NCBI GenBank assembly: GCA_021442155.1
Contig: CM038217.1
Span: 147,871,143 to 147,935,142 of the forward strand
Direction of reading: 5' to 3'
Length of the DNA: 64,000 bases
Source of the DNA: Cymbidium sinense
Taxonomy: Eukaryota > Streptophyta > Magnoliopsida > Asparagales > Orchidaceae
Shown: in pieces, positions 33,637 through 46,373 of the stretch
Position numbering within the stretch: position 1 is the first letter of the stretch
How the letters are laid out: each line of letters begins with the position of its first letter
Made by a program: the position numbers and the translations under genes
The notes under the pieces: generated by a model
Databases searched by the model: none
The model's input: the letters and a program-made list of their open reading frames with translations, nothing else
What the model was told of the DNA's origin: nothing

Positions 33637-36500
33637 AAAGGACCCCAATAGGTGTGAATGACAAGACACCAGTATTGGCGCTGACAAAAGATCAACAACA
33701 TTTAAGTTGCAACAAACAACATGTGATCTATACAGACAAAGGTAGATAGAATCACGATCTTAGTAATGCCTCTCTTTATGCCAAGGGCATAAGAGAGCAA
33801 GAAGAATCCACTAGTGATTGAGTACATGAACCTTCCTCTGGAACGGTTCAAGTTCTGGGATATAGATATGAGCTTGATTTTGAATATAATTTGTTTGGGT
33901 GTGTATCCACTGGGATAAGAATTTAATTATATATATATTTTTTTTTTTTTTGATATTTGAATGCACTCACTAGGAGGTTGGTTTAATTTTATGGCTCCAC
34001 CGAGGAGAAGGGTTCTAGATTGAGGGCATATCGGGGATGTACACTCGGTGAAATTTGTTTGATTTAGAACTAAGTTCCACTGGGAGGCCAATTTGATTTG
34101 CCGGAGAGAAACTTGGTTTATTTGATATGTTTAATTTGACGAGAGGTTGGTTTCAAATTTATTTTGTTATGGACCTGTTGGTGATGACTATACTAAGAAG
34201 GAGCCAGGGCCTTGGCCTGCCTTAGATTTATAAGTCTAAAGGGAGTCTACACCGCCATAAGGTAGACTATCCAACCTGGGGTTGCCTTTTTGTGTGCAAT
34301 GACTATGCTAGGAAGAAAGCGTAGTAGACTTACATCTTCCAAAGCAAGAAAAGTCGCGGATGGACGGAGCAACACATCGAACCCTACCTAAGGACTACGA
34401 GCACCACTGGGTCTTACCTCAACTCAAGAGTAGTCATGATTAATTTGATTTGATTTGATTTACTTTAATTTTGTGTTATATTGTGGACCTGCGTATGGAC
34501 CCACCGAGAGGAGCTATGTCGCCTTTGACCTCACATTTACAAGTCCAAAGGGGTAGTCTCCACAAGTAGGACTATCCAGCCTAAGGGTTGCCTTTCGGTG
34601 CAACGACATGAAAAGAGAAGACTTACATCTTCCAAAGTAGATCAACTGGGGTGATCTATTGATGGCAACGATCAATCGACGACTATTTGAGTGAATGCCA
34701 CTGCGTGGACTCATATCGACTCAAGAATAGTCAATTACTTTAATTTTAGATGGACCTATTTCGATGAATCTACTAAGAAGGAGAGCTAATATCGCCTAGA
34801 CCTATCTTAGATTTACAAATCCAAAGGGATAGTCTACCTGCTAGTAGAACTAACCAACCTAAGGGGTGCCTTCGGTTTGAATGGTCAAGTTTGGAAGAAG
34901 AAAGCACGGACTCACATCTTCCTAAACAAGAATCCACTGGGTGCTTGCAACAAGCCCACCTGGGGCCGCCTCGGTTGGTAACGATCGCCGGAAAGAATGC
35001 GTAATTTATATCTTTCAAAGCAAAGACGACCGCCGGGGTAACTCATTGGTGGCACAACAAGTTGAACCCGACCTAAGGGCTTACCACGGAGTGACACCGG
35101 GATTTATCTCAACTCGTAGTCGCAATTCCTATAGGAGTTTTGCCGACACCGCCTAAAGATAGGATGCCGCTTGGGAAAGGGGCCTAAATTCTAATCCACA
35201 AGCAAATATTTTGTTTGTTTGTTTAATTTGTTTTATCATGGACCGGTATGAGGGATCAAACGAGAAGGAGCTTATATCGCCTAGACCTCTCGATGACAAG
35301 GGAGAATCACGATCCACAATTCTCCAACCACGGGGTGGCTACCATGAAAGGGGGACTGTCCAATCCAAAAGTAACTGTCTAAATGGGGTCTCAAAGGACG
35401 CGTGATCCAAATAGAATGCCAGGGAAGGGGCCAATGGGGCTTCAATCCAACACTCAGAAAATGACATGGCTAGTCATATATCACATAGTATTTGGCCAAC
35501 TCATGGAGAAAGCGCTGGGACTTACATCTTCCAAGAGTGGTGTACCCACCGTGAGTCACAGATAGCGAACATCAACCAACCTATGGTGCCCATCGGTTGC
35601 AACAATCGCCTAGAAAGAAAGCGGGTAGGCTTACATCTCTAAAGAACTAGGATAGTTTTCTGCGACAGTGCCATCCGCTGACTATTAATGGTGAATGCCA
35701 CCGGGGCTTATATCGACTCAAACATAGTCAAGAGGAAAGGAGCCTGGGACTTACCCTAAACCTCAAATATATTTGACCTAGTTAGGTCATGATGATTAGT
35801 TCAAGAAGAAAGCACGAACTCACATCTTCAAACATGATCAATCATGAGGTAGCTTCTGCAAAGGAAGACTACTAAAACTAACAAGGCCATCGTTTGCAAT
35901 GGTCATTAGAAGAAAGCACGGGACTTACATCCTCCAACAAATGACCAGGGTGATCGTTGCTTTGGACAACAAATCAAACCCACCTAGAGCAAGTAATGAG
36001 TGCCACAGGGGCTTCCTCACATCAAAGTAAAAAAAAGATATGTGTATTTGTGTTTGATATGAAGGAATAGGATGCCACTGAGGACTCTTACACCTAAACC
36101 TCAGGGAAACTCGACCTAGTTAGAGTATGGTGGCTAGTCAAGAAGAAAGTGGACTCACATCTTCTTAAATAAAGCAAAGACAAGGTAGTTCACAGCGGAA
36201 GCCTACCAAACTAACAAGGCCATTGGTTTGCAATGGTCAAATTAGGAAGAAAGCGGGACTTACATCCTCCAAAATGACCACTGATCGGGTTGCTTTGGAC
36301 AACAAATCAACCGACCTAGAGCTAATGAGTGAGTGCCACAGGGGCTTGCTCCCACTTTAAAGTAAAAGAAAGATATGTATGTTTTGTGTTTGATATGAAG
36401 GAATAGGATACCACTGGGGGACCCTAAATATATCATGATGAATTCACAAGCAAAAGATATTTCTAACACGAGAAATAAAATTTGAGATGAAAAGAGATTT
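33637..36500 (-). repeat. Tandem-repeat array between integrase and 3' LTR of B
   Basis: Diverged repeats carry AGAAAGCGGGACTTACATC-like cores, TGCCACTGGGG and CAATGGTC words. The clearest unit is about 335 bp: its starts near 35735, 36068 and 36403 share GGAATAGGATGCCAC-type and CTCACATCTTC-type segments. Further left (34190-35700) units are more degraded, with ACTTACATCTTCC recurring every 250-400 bp. Position after pol and before the 3' LTR is typical of Ogre/Retand-type elements. Next to the LTR the minus strand reads TTGGGGTCCTTT, a weak polypurine tract. Confidence 0.85.
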
Positions 36501-36529
36501 TATTGATAATTATTTTCAAACAAGATTTA

Positions 36530-37660
36530 TGGATAATATTTCTTTAAGTAGAGCCCATTGATTGGAAGCATCTGCCTTTACAATTTATGAGTTGGTAAGA
36601 CCCTCCTTGGTAGGCCTTCTATGGCATAAGGGCCTTCCCAAGTGGGTTCAAACTTTCCTCCCATCTTCGACGAGAAACAATTGGTCTCCTTAGAACTAAA
36701 ACAAGCTCTCCTACTTGAAAAGCTCTAGACGGACCAACTTGTTATGAGCTTGAATCATCTTGGCTTTATATAACTCGAGGTTTTGGCATGCTCAGTCCTC
36801 TCCTCCAAACCTTGAGCTCTTCCAACCGTAACTTGCATTCTGCTCATGATTTTGCTTACTGCCATCCTTAGTGATGGGAGTTGGACTTCCAATGGTAGAA
36901 GGCTTGGACCCATACACTAAGGAGAAAGGGTAGATTGAGTTGGAGTTCTATGTGGCACGATAGGCCCATAAAGCTTCAACCAACTGCTCATGCCATCGTT
37001 TGTTGTCATCTAGTCTTCTTGATTTGAATGAGGGTTTTGTTGAAGGCTTCGCTAACCCATTTGCTCTTGGATAGTAGATGGTAGAATATCTCCAATCTAT
37101 GTTGTGTCTCGAGCAAAGCTATTGATTTTAGTGCTCTTGAATGCGCTACCATTATCTGGATATAATTCATCGAGGCACCCCAACCTATATACGATATGGT
37201 TCTAAAATTGGAGCACATGTTGAGCGTGACCTCTAAGTGGGATTGCCTCACCCATTTGGAAAAGTAGTCGATGCCTAGAATGAACCGATGACCCTTGGAA
37301 GAAGGAGGGTCAATCGACCCACAATGTCGCACCCCAACACTAATGGCCATGAGGCCAACGTAGATGAATATTGGAGGTTGATGTAGACACACCATGTACC
37401 GACATTGATGGCATCTCCTAGCTACATCCATACAGTCTGTGATCATCGAAGGCCAGTAGTATCCTAGTCTCTTGATCTTGGCTTTCATCTTCGGACCAGA
37501 TTGATGTGCCCCACATAACCCTGAGTGTACCTCCACAATTCTACGGGCTTCATGTTTGTCCATAACTAACCACATATGATCAAAGACTACAAGGTGCCTA
37601 CAAGAGTATAGGAAAGGGCTCTCTCGCTTCACCGGTATGCCGTGATTTCTCTTGAGGTAG
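36530..37660 (-). pseudogene. Element B integrase, broken
   Basis: The minus-strand open frame 37006-37632 has the zinc-binding HHCC region, EVHSGLCGAHQSGPKMKAKI then CHQC, with LGYYWPSM between. The core includes GIDYFSKWV, carrying a catalytic Asp. Beyond a frameshift come HEQLVEALWAYRAT near 36980 and YPFSLVYGSKP near 36900. PSRAFQVGELVLVLRR and NPLGKAL near 36720-36620 represent the C-terminal DNA-binding part. Stops and shifts (for example near 37000) inactivate it. Motif order fits Tat-lineage gypsy integrase. Confidence 0.92.
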
Positions 37661-37754
37661 TTTGCCTACATTTAAATAATCTATGAATGGTTGCCTCAAT
37701 CGCTCCTCATCCTAATGGCAACCTCCCCTTCAAGAGAGAATCTCAATGAGTTCA

Positions 37755-38225
37755 AAGATCAATAAGGGATAAGACTTGTCTATTTTGGACCCTTATTGGA
37801 ATGGACTCATCTTCTGGACATGCCAACTCTTTGGCAAGCTTGGCTAATGCATCTGCTATTGCATTCTCTCCTCGAGGAATCTTGTAGATGGTAACCTCTG
37901 GGATTTGGGCCAACAACTCCATAGTGTACTTATGGTAATGATGGAGCTTAGGCTTTAGAACTTTATAGGACCCAACGATTTGGTTGATGACTAACTGAGA
38001 ATCCCCAAAGATGTTGATACTCTGGACGCATAGTGTAATGACTAACTGCACGACAATCGAGCCTCATATTCGCTTCATTATTGGTGCATGGATTGGATGA
38101 TGATAGAGAATCTCATCACATTGCGTTAGTTAGAGAACTATTCTACCCCGCCTTCCCCGGGATAATAAATTGTGGTTCTTCTCCTCTTTGAGAAGCACCA
38201 TCAAAGTACATCTCCCAGCACCCCC
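37755..38225 (-). pseudogene. Element B second (additional) RNase H
   Basis: On the minus strand WEMYFDGASQRGE (about 38218-38180) gives the first catalytic Asp, CTNNEANMRL (about 38090) the Glu, and FGDSQLVINQIVGSYKVLKP (about 38010) the second Asp. PRGENAIADALAKLAKEL (about 37880-37830) completes the fold. These are the marks of the extra RNase H that Tat-lineage gypsy elements carry between the RT-linked RNase H and integrase. It is split by a frameshift around 38060 and stops nearby. Confidence 0.9.
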
Positions 38226-38419
38226 TAAGTTCATGATTTGTTCATCGGGAGATCATCATTGAGAAGCCAGGGAGTGGATGTGCTAAGAAATCCAAGTGCT
38301 TGTCCTTTACGGAGGGGTACGAATGTTATATCAAACCAGACAAAAATCATGGACCAACGCCAACCTAGATAAAGTCCGTGTCATGAGATATTGTAGTGGA
38401 TTTCTAGAGATCAAGTTCA

Positions 38420-39560
38420 CCTTATGAAAGCATGTAATGCCGTAGCTTTTGGGATGCAAAGATTAAAGCTAGGCGCTTTTCAATAGGTGGATAGTTTGCC
38501 TCGAGGATTAGATGACGATGAGATAATAGAGAGTTCTCCTTCCCTTCATCATTGGTTTGAGCCAACAAAGCGGGAGTCATCTAATGCGCAAAGATATAAT
38601 ATAGCCCGGATATAGGACCGAGGTGTCATCGATATTGCTTGATGTCTTGAAAGCATGTCGACACTTATCATCCCATTTGAACTTGGCATCTTTTGATAAG
38701 TGTGAGAATGGTTGGCATCTTCGATAAGTTGGAAATGAAGCGTCTTAGATACGCCAACCGCCTTGGAATGACGAGTTGTGTTAGTTTTAGGGGTGGCATT
38801 TCTAATATCGCTTTGATCTTTCTCGATCGATTTCAATTCTGTGTCGGACAACAAACCCAAGAAATTTTCGAAGCTACTCAATGCACACTTCGGGTTCATT
38901 TTGAGGTTGTATTGTCTTAACCGCTCAAAAACTACTCAAGTCAAAGAGATGGTCTTCCTTTCTCTTACTTTTGACAACGAGATCATCGTAGCATTCAACT
39001 TGATGATGAATGAGTTCATCAAGATTCGAGTCATGGCACCGGTATGTGGCACCGCATTTTAAGGCCGAAAGGCATGACCTTATAACAATATATTCGATCG
39101 GGTTCAAAGGCGTGTTTCTTTCATCCTCTGGGCCATCTTAATTTGGTTGTAGCGATGACCCATCCATAAAGGAGAATACGCATGAGATGAAGCAATGTCC
39201 ACCATTAATTCGGTATAGGAAGTGAATTCATCCTTAGGACATGCCTTATTTAGATCCCTAAAATCAACGCATGCAATTTGGCCATTCTTTTCTTAATCGG
39301 GATGACAGCCAACCGTAGGATATTTTTCTTCCCTAATAAAGATCGCTTGATTTGGTGACGTTGTTCAATATCTAATCGCATGCGTCTAGGAGCATGTTTG
39401 ATAGGGTTAGCATTAGGTTCTATTGCTAGTTTATGGACTGCTATGTCAGGAGATAAGCCGGGCATCTCTTCATAACTCCATGCAAAGCAATCCTTAAACT
39501 CAATCAATAGATTCACTAAATCATTGGTTTCTTTTTCATTCAATAGAACTATATGTTGGT
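38420..39560 (-). pseudogene. Element B reverse transcriptase and first RNase H, broken
   Basis: The minus strand reads LNEKETNDLVNLLIEFKDCF, FAWSYEEMPGLSPDIAVHKL (39543-39450), the linker before RT. The RT fingers motif follows in shifted frames (HVLRMNSLPIPN near 39225). The palm is FEPDRIYCYKVMPFGLK (near 39100), CGATYR, and CYDDLVVKSK with the YDD active site near 39000. Near 38740-38700 LRRFISNLSKMP is the thumb-to-RNase H part. ANYPPIEKRLALIFASQKLRHYML near 38500-38450 (ANYPPIEKRLALIF then ASQKLRHYML) is the end of the RT-linked RNase H. Many stops; not functional. Confidence 0.92.
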
Positions 39561-40560
39561 GGATCTTCTTCGCCTAGGTTGATTTCTTTGAGCTCATCGA
39601 TAGTTGATCGATCTCCTCTTCAACTCTGGTGCATCTTTGACTTCAAAGTCATTTGGATCATCAAGTTTCTAAGCACACCTCCTCATATGAGTTAGCATGA
39701 TTTGAAAAGAACCTATCGATTCCAAATGATTGGTGATGACTAAGCGAATCATCATCATCAACTGGACCCACCACCAATCCTAGTCCCGCCTTGATTGTGA
39801 ATGTCGCATTTGTTGTCCCATAACCTTTCAAAGTAATCGACTGTGTTTAGACCAAGCATGTGGAATTAATCCTTTCTTTGCTAAATTAAGAACACAAGGT
39901 AATACCAATCAAAAGGTAATTCTATTAAATCTTTATATGAATCATCCTCAAGTTCTACATCGCCTTCTTGACTTGAGGATGATGCTCCAAGAAAGAACTT
40001 CGCACTTTACATTTGTGGAAGACTTAGGGCTTCCTTAACTACCAAACCCTCAACTTTTGTGAGAAAGTGGGTTAGAGCTAAAGTTCCCGATGCTTCACTT
40101 TTCACATATAGACTCGGATACACTTATGCTTTGCTTAGAGCGGTCTTCATCATTGCCGCTCAACCGTCACTTGCATGGGGATCTCTGAAGTGCTAGGTAC
40201 TAATCATATATGACTCATCATCCAACTAGATTCTAAGTATAGATAGGTGTCCATGGTACAGGGACATAACTCCTATTAGATGGCCAATAAGGAGGTCTTC
40301 CATCTCTGGGCATGTCTCTGGATCTACCTCTTCCTCACGGTGGAGGTCGAGTCATCCTACCCATATGTGAATGGAGTAATGAACTGGGTGGAATCTAATG
40401 TTAGTTCTACTTTCTCCTCCAAGTCTATTTCTCGCTCCCTTTATTTTCTTTCTCATTTTCTTTTTCTTTTCTTTTCTTTTTTTTTTCTTTTTTCTTTTCC
40501 TTTTCTTTTCTTTTATTTTTGAACTTTCACCAAGTTCACGAATAGACATGTTGATTTTGA
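39561..40560 (-). pseudogene. Element B protease-RT linker
   Basis: Pieces of acidic linker coding, such as RSINYR and EINLGEEDPPTY in shifted frames near 39640-39560, run into the RT region. Elsewhere there are only short fragments with stops. In Ogre elements an intron can lie between protease and RT; I cannot see convincing splice sites here. The segment ends at a polypyrimidine tract. Confidence 0.55.
40435..40520 (+). repeat. Polypyrimidine (CTTTT-rich) tract
   Basis: Almost pure C/T on the plus strand for about 85 bp, broken by two or three A residues; on the minus (sense) strand this is a polypurine run. It may be expanded microsatellite DNA, or an internal purine tract of element B. 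Confidence 0.8.
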
Positions 40561-41000
40561 GGGAGATAGTAGGTTGCATCTCATATATTCGACCTCATGA
40601 ACTGAATGGCTTAAGATCTCCTTTGACAAGATTCAATCCCACCTCATGAACTTCATGCACTGATGTAGAGAGGATGGAACCACATTATTCTCATGTATCC
40701 ACAGTCTCCCAAGCAAAGCATTGAAAGATGTATCTGAGTCTATAATATGAAACGGTAGTCTTCCAATCATCCACTTCTAATGGCACTATAGAGCCAAAGC
40801 CCTCTCGCTTGTTCATTGAATCCTCTCAACATCATCCTCTCTTTTGAAAGTTTGGAGATGTCAATCTTAAGTAAGCGGGTTTTAGACTCATAATATTCAT
40901 GCACCGTCAACAAGAACTCTGGATATCCCGTATCTTCCAACATCCATAATGTAAAGAGGGCGGCTTGGTCCTTTAAGCAAGTCTTCATCGAATGTAACTC
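40560..41000 (-). pseudogene. Element B aspartic protease region, broken
   Basis: The minus-strand frame 40767-40988 reads TGYPEFLLTVHEYYESKTRL then KIDISKLSKERMMLRGFNEQ, which is the Tat-lineage segment around the protease. After a shift, IDSDTSFNALLG-like sequence (near 40745) and NNVVPSSLHQC-like sequence (near 40690) give the conserved LLGRPW...VPSTLHQ region in degraded form. The protease would process the Gag-Pol polyprotein. The catalytic DSG-type triad is not clearly preserved. Confidence 0.8.
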
Positions 41001-44000
41001 CTAGAGTGTCTGAACGCAAGCCTCCTCTTGAGCGTCAGGCTAAGCATATCTCCGGATCAAGGAGGGCCTTGATTAGAGATTCCCTCATCTCTTTGGATAA
41101 GAAGGGCCATATATACTTAACTTAGCTTTTCTAAGATGTGACATTGTAGTCAACCTTGGCTTGATCCTCCACAAGCATATCCATGGGTGGAGCATCTTGT
41201 GGAGAGGTTATCTTTAGAACCAATGATTTGCTTACCCTTATCACGAGGTGCCACCCTAGAGGTAGAACTTTTCCACTGGAAGGTTAACTTGGACCTCTTG
41301 GAATGATGAATTTGTAGGAAGTTCTACCTTCTCATCGTGTACCTACAACTTCTCTATGGGATCATCGAGATGACTCCAAATCAATCTCAATGGTGAAGAA
41401 TGATTTAGAATGGAAAATCCATTTCTAAATCAAAGGTGAATGATCGACTAGAATCATCATTATTTTGTAGACTTGAAGAGTTTTCGAGAGGAATAAAATC
41501 TAGAGTATCAGAAGTGGACAAGATATAAGTGAAAGCTTTCTTCATTGATTTCTTCTTAGATGGAGGTACATGATAGAAATCTAGTAAGCGGAGAAAGGGG
41601 TATAGTGCCCTTGTCCGCTGATACAATGCTCCTATTGGCAGAAGAGGAGCTAGTGGAGGAAGAAGTAGTGGCTGCAACAATGGATGAAGTCCGGGCTTGA
41701 ACGGTGTGCTACTATCGCAAGTAAGGTAGCCGCCGCCGACACCTTCTTCAAGTTGTCTTTGGCAACAAACCTTCCTTGGTGTTGAGGTTTGAGTTACTGA
41801 CAGAAAGAAAGTTCTTGATCTTAGAGACCACTTTTTTAGAGGTTCGGGATAAGACAATATCCCAACCTTCTTTTGTCTTAAGAGGATCGTAAGTATCCCC
41901 AAGAATTACTCTGATAGAACTAGAAGGTTGTTCTAACAAGTATTCCTCTTGGGATGACAATGACTTGACGGCCAAGCCGCCCCTTAAATGTGACACAATC
42001 CTCCAAGACATGACCATCGGTGGTAGGGCTAGGATCATCACTCTTGCCCACATCTTCCTCTTGGGCTCAGTAATGAAAGTCGTTTCTTTAAGAGATTCTT
42101 AAAGATCTTCCTAACTACCTCTTGAATGAATATGGTTTATTCATCGACAAGAGTAGGGTAATCTACTACGGTGGATATGAGTACCGTTCCGAGTATATTG
42201 TGGTGAGGTGGTGGCCACTAACCGTGGTGGTATATGGCCGAGGTGGTGGTAGAGGAGGTGGCAATGGAGGCTGCATGAGGTCTCTCATTGAGCTCTGCTT
42301 CCCTCTGTCACTACCCCCCCGCTTCTTCAAATACTCGTGGCTTGGGCTTGAATGATTGGTCTTGAAAAGGTAATGCATTTCCTTAGAAGCCGCCTTGTTG
42401 ATTAACTTCTCAAAGGTTTTGATAAATCCCTTGAGCATGAAGGCAACCGCCATGAATATTCTTGAGGAGAATTTCTATAGCATGTCGTCGTGGTTCACAT
42501 TTCATACTCGGTTTCGCCACCGAGAATATAATCAACGTGGGACTCATTTGGATTTTGTCATACAACGAGGTCACCCACAGTTTCCTTTGTTGGGCTCCAA
42601 CAACCTTTTGATGAAGAGGTGCTCCAACTCGAAAAGTCTTTATCAACCATTGGGTAGTTCAAAGATACCAATCAAATGCACGTCAAACTATTGAAGAGAC
42701 GGAATAAGTGCATCATCGCCACCCATTAAAAGATCCGCCCTCAAATGTGCTATGTGTCCGGGGTTCCCACGCCATCAAAATTTTGAAGGAAGGAGGCACA
42801 AAACCCTAGGATATTGAACACATCAAATTCCTCCGGTAGCCTACCCTTTGGAAGATGAGCCACCTCTTGTGCCAACGCATCCTTCACTTGTCGCTCCACT
42901 AATGCTTGATATCTTTTCTTGCATGGAGGTGTCACCACCTATGCATACGCCACTATCCCGGTCCACGGAGATGTACTTGGTGATCCAACATGCAACAACC
43001 TGTGGTGGTCTCTAAAGGAGTAGCATCGATGGAGCTTGGCCTTGAAGTGCTAAGACCGCTAATAAATCTTCAACTCTTTCTCCATCTTGCTAATATGCTC
43101 ATCTCTCGCATGAAGGTGTTGGGTTGAATGAGCGTGTCTTCTTCCTCAACTACAACACCCCTATGTTGATCCCTAAGAGGGAACCCCTAGTCAACCATGG
43201 ACTCCGAGTCCTCCAAGAGATCATCCCCATCTGGATCAAAATCGACCCAAGCATCCTCTTCATCGATCATCCCCATAGAGTTCCCTCTTCTCGAAAGTAC
43301 CAGCAACGATCTCATCTCAAGAGTTTACAGGTGGATAAATACACACCTGGAGGGGCTATACTCACTGACAGAAATACATCGAGCATTTCTTGCCACCGCA
43401 TTACTATCTCAGAGGACGGCCATGATAGTATATGTTGATTATTGTCCAGAACACCGATCGCGGAAGGATCTACCGCCATGGACTACATCTATATCCTCCA
43501 TCCCTTCGCCACCGATGCCGCCAGTAGTGGAGACCGTAGTTGTGGACCGCGTGGTGACTCGACCACGAACCTTGGGTCGCCATTCCTTCTTCTCCGAGGG
43601 AGGCGAGGATAGAGTTCGACCTACCTCAACGGGTGGAGTAGATGGAGGGATCCGCCGTAATGATCACCAATGGTCTGGTCTTTCCTGACGGCTTCGGATC
43701 TTGGTGAATGGGGATGCCGTGAGTTGGATGCGATGGTGGTGGTGAGTGGAGCTGCAGTGAGGTAGCACCACGCCGACTACGTGCCTACCTCCTCGAAGTA
43801 GCACCTAAGGATGATGTCGTCAACGACCACCGGTAGGCAACGATCGGAAAGTCCATAAGAGCGAGGCCGACGCCAACAAACCTCTGCTCTCCTACCACTG
43901 AAGCCGATGCTTGAGCCTCCAAGGCTCTCTCCTTGATCAAATTTAACTCTCCTAGGGATAAGCCTCGATCAAAACTGCACTGCACTCGGCCCCAGTAGCT

Positions 44001-44325
44001 GCCAACCGGGCGTAAGATCACTAGCGATACCTGTGCTCCCTCCCAGTTAAAATATCGGTGGTGGAGGTAGTGCAATCCTCCCAGTAGTCCTCCTCTCCAT
44101 CTCGAGGTAAAGGGGTGAAACCTACTACCACTCAAAATGTGGAGAGGTCTCACATGGGGATCCCTCCTCACCATGGGAAGCACATCCATCTCTCTCGCCC
44201 CTCTTGTGATGTCGCACCTTCTGGTTCTTATCTGCGTGAACGTGTATGGCGAGTGAGAGCTAGCACCCACCTCAATGTGGAGGAGACTATTTCGAAGCAA
44301 GAGCCTTCCCTTTAGGGAATCCAAG
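41001..44325 (-). pseudogene. Element B gag region, broken
   Basis: Minus-strand open pieces include 43785-44324 (179 codons), 42750-42938 (KKRYQALVERQVKDALAQEV), 42410-42646 and 42166-42453, the last with FMLKGFIKTFEKLINKAASK and a Pro-rich PPLPPPLPPPRP stretch. An acidic segment near 43270 reads IDEEDAWVDFDPDGDDLLED. The region sits between the 5' leader and the protease, and the patch LGFCASFLQNFDGVGTPDTH (about 42790) resembles the F..FDGTTDP motif starting the Tat gag core. Pieces at 41405-42053 probably encode the gag C-terminal linker. Zinc knuckle not clearly seen. Confidence 0.65.
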
Positions 44326-44929
44326 GAGGGGAAGAAGTAGTAGAGGAATCACCTGTGGCGGAACGACAATAAACACACCGGCAGAAACAAGTGGCCTTCC
44401 TCTTTAGTGGAGGAAACTCAATCGATGGCATGTCAATCAATGAGTGGCATGCCCCGCCACCTCCTCCTTGTTAATCGTGGTGAGGGTCCAAAGAAATCCT
44501 CCTCAAAACCACGGCCAAAGTAGATGACCTCGGTGGAACCAAGTAGAAGACTAGCATGATCCAAGGCTAGGTTTAGCAAGGGGAAGGAAAACACTTGTTG
44601 GGAGCCATGATAATGACCGAGGACCGAAACAATTGATTACCGAAATTGCATTATGAAACGTAGTAAATGACACTTTCCTTGATATTCACCTTCAATCATT
44701 GATTTCAAGATTTGATTCTGAATTTGAACCCACACTGAACAATCTTAAGGATGTTAAGTGGGGTTCATCAAAATTTTATAGAGATTTTGGATATTGAGGA
44801 GAGACTTTGCCATTTGATTTTGATTTATAACCCATACTCAATCGATTTAGGTATGTGGGGTTCTAAAATTTGAGGAGAGATTCTTGAATATATTTGTGTT
44901 TTGTGCATCTTGTTTGAAAATATTGATAG

Positions 44930-45560
44930 TTTGAAAGACCTCTATTTAGCAAATTTGGGTATGCTAAGAAGAGGTTGTGATTGTGTGTTTGAAATATTTT
45001 TGCTTGTAAAGATTTGATTGTGTGATATTTTGATTTGAAAATGGGGCTTCTTTCTTAACAAATTTGGTAAAGTGAGGCCACATGTTGATTTGATGATGAG
45101 GCTTTCACTTAACAAATTTGGTATGTTAAGTGAAAGTTAAATGTGCTCATGAGATAAATTTGCTTTTCTTGAAGATGGGAGTCATACTTAACAAGATTGA
45201 TATGTTAAGTCAAAAGCCCCAAATTTGTTTGAGATATGTTGGTTTTAAGAATGAGACTATCACTTAACAAATTTGGTATGTTGGAAGTTCAAGTGTGATT
45301 TATCATGAAAAATTGGATCCTTACTTAACAAATTTGGTATGTTAAAATAGGGACCAAATGTGATTGAAAATAGACTCACTTAACAAATTTGGTATGTTGA
45401 GTGAAAGTCAAAGGTGATTGTGATTTTGAAAATGAAACTCTCACTTAACAAATTTGGTATGTTAAGTGAAAGTCAAATGTGATTGTTATTTTTGAAGATG
45501 AAACTCTCACTTAACAAATTTGGTATGTTAAGTGAAAGTCAAATGTGTTTATTTATTTAT
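44930..45560. repeat. ~60-65-bp minisatellite; each unit carries a 9-bp-arm hairpin
   Basis: The motif CACTTAACA-AATTTGGTA-TGTTAAGTG recurs near 45056, 45106, 45190, 45258, 45318, 45375, 45440 and 45503, with weaker copies near 44937 and 45765. Where intact (for example 45106-45132) the two 9-base arms are perfectly complementary around a 9-base loop. Spacing is 55-85 bp, mostly 60-66 bp. Confidence 0.9.
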
Positions 45561-46339
45561 TTTTTTTATATTGAAAGAAAATGAACTTATTTAAGACTTA
45601 ATGTTAATGGAGTTCATTTGTTTATGATTTTCAGTTCTCATTGATATACTTGGGCATGTCAAATGAGTTCCCAATGTGTTTTGAAGTTCAAGACTTTAGC
45701 ATGAAGGAATTTATCGACAAAATGCAAATAGAATTCAATTTTCTACCTTCTCCAAGGGAAGGGGAACTCCCATTTGACAAATTTGGTTATGTCAAGTGGG
45801 GTTCAAATATGTCTTGACTTCTCTTTGTGTGTGTATGATTTATTGTTCTTTGGGAAACTTCAACTCTAGCACATGTGAAGTAATGTGGAGTTTCATTTTT
45901 TAAAAGAACCTCTTGTAACAATCATCGATTTGTTAAACGGTTTGGTTATATGTGTTTTGTGAAAATTTCTTATAAACTTGTGTACATCTTATTATGTAGA
46001 TTTTGAAAAAGTACTTTTGGAAAGACATGTAATTTTGTAGAAGAGTTTCATTCTCTTATTTTTCATGGGATGAACCTTGCCTCACCATTAGAATGGTGAG
46101 GAGATTTTAATTTTGGTAATCTCCTCTGTTTGATTAATTTTAATTTTCACCTATTGGGGGAACCCAATAAGGATTTTAAGACCTACACTGAGTGAGGTCC
46201 TAAAACCTAAAGGATGTTGGCGAGCTTTGCTTAAGGATGAAATAAGCTAAGTGCCAACAGAAAGAATGATAGTCTCGGGCCTATATAAAATATAAGTCCA
46301 CTATCGATGCTTGGAGACAATAATTGTCTACTAAAGATG

Positions 46340-46372
46340 GAGAGAGAACTCCCCAAATGGAGTAAAAATGTG
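46340..46372 (-). other. Putative primer binding site of element B (degenerate, tRNA-Arg type)
   Basis: Minus strand directly after the 5' LTR: CCACATTTTTACTCC then ATTTGGGGAGTTCTC. The ACTCC...GGGGA pattern matches the Tat-lineage tRNA-Arg PBS in part. The loss of several positions makes this tentative. Confidence 0.45.
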
Positions 46373-46373
46373 G

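Larger units (their letters stand above)
44326..46373 (-). other. Element B 5' leader (untranslated), with hairpin minisatellite
   Basis: About 2 kb between the 5' LTR and the gag remnant, no coding signature. Next to the LTR the minus strand reads TTTTTACTCCATTTGGGGAG, which resembles the tRNA-Arg-type PBS TGGCGACTCCACTGGGGA seen in Tat-lineage elements, but degraded. The central part is the minisatellite described separately. Confidence 0.7.

Noticed and set aside
40280..40649. Membrane protein (Phe/Leu-rich frames)
   Set aside because: The hydrophobic stretch is the CTTTT tract translated.
43124..43688. Plus-strand genes of 104 and 163 codons
   Set aside because: They run antisense to the gag region of element B and have no recognisable motif.
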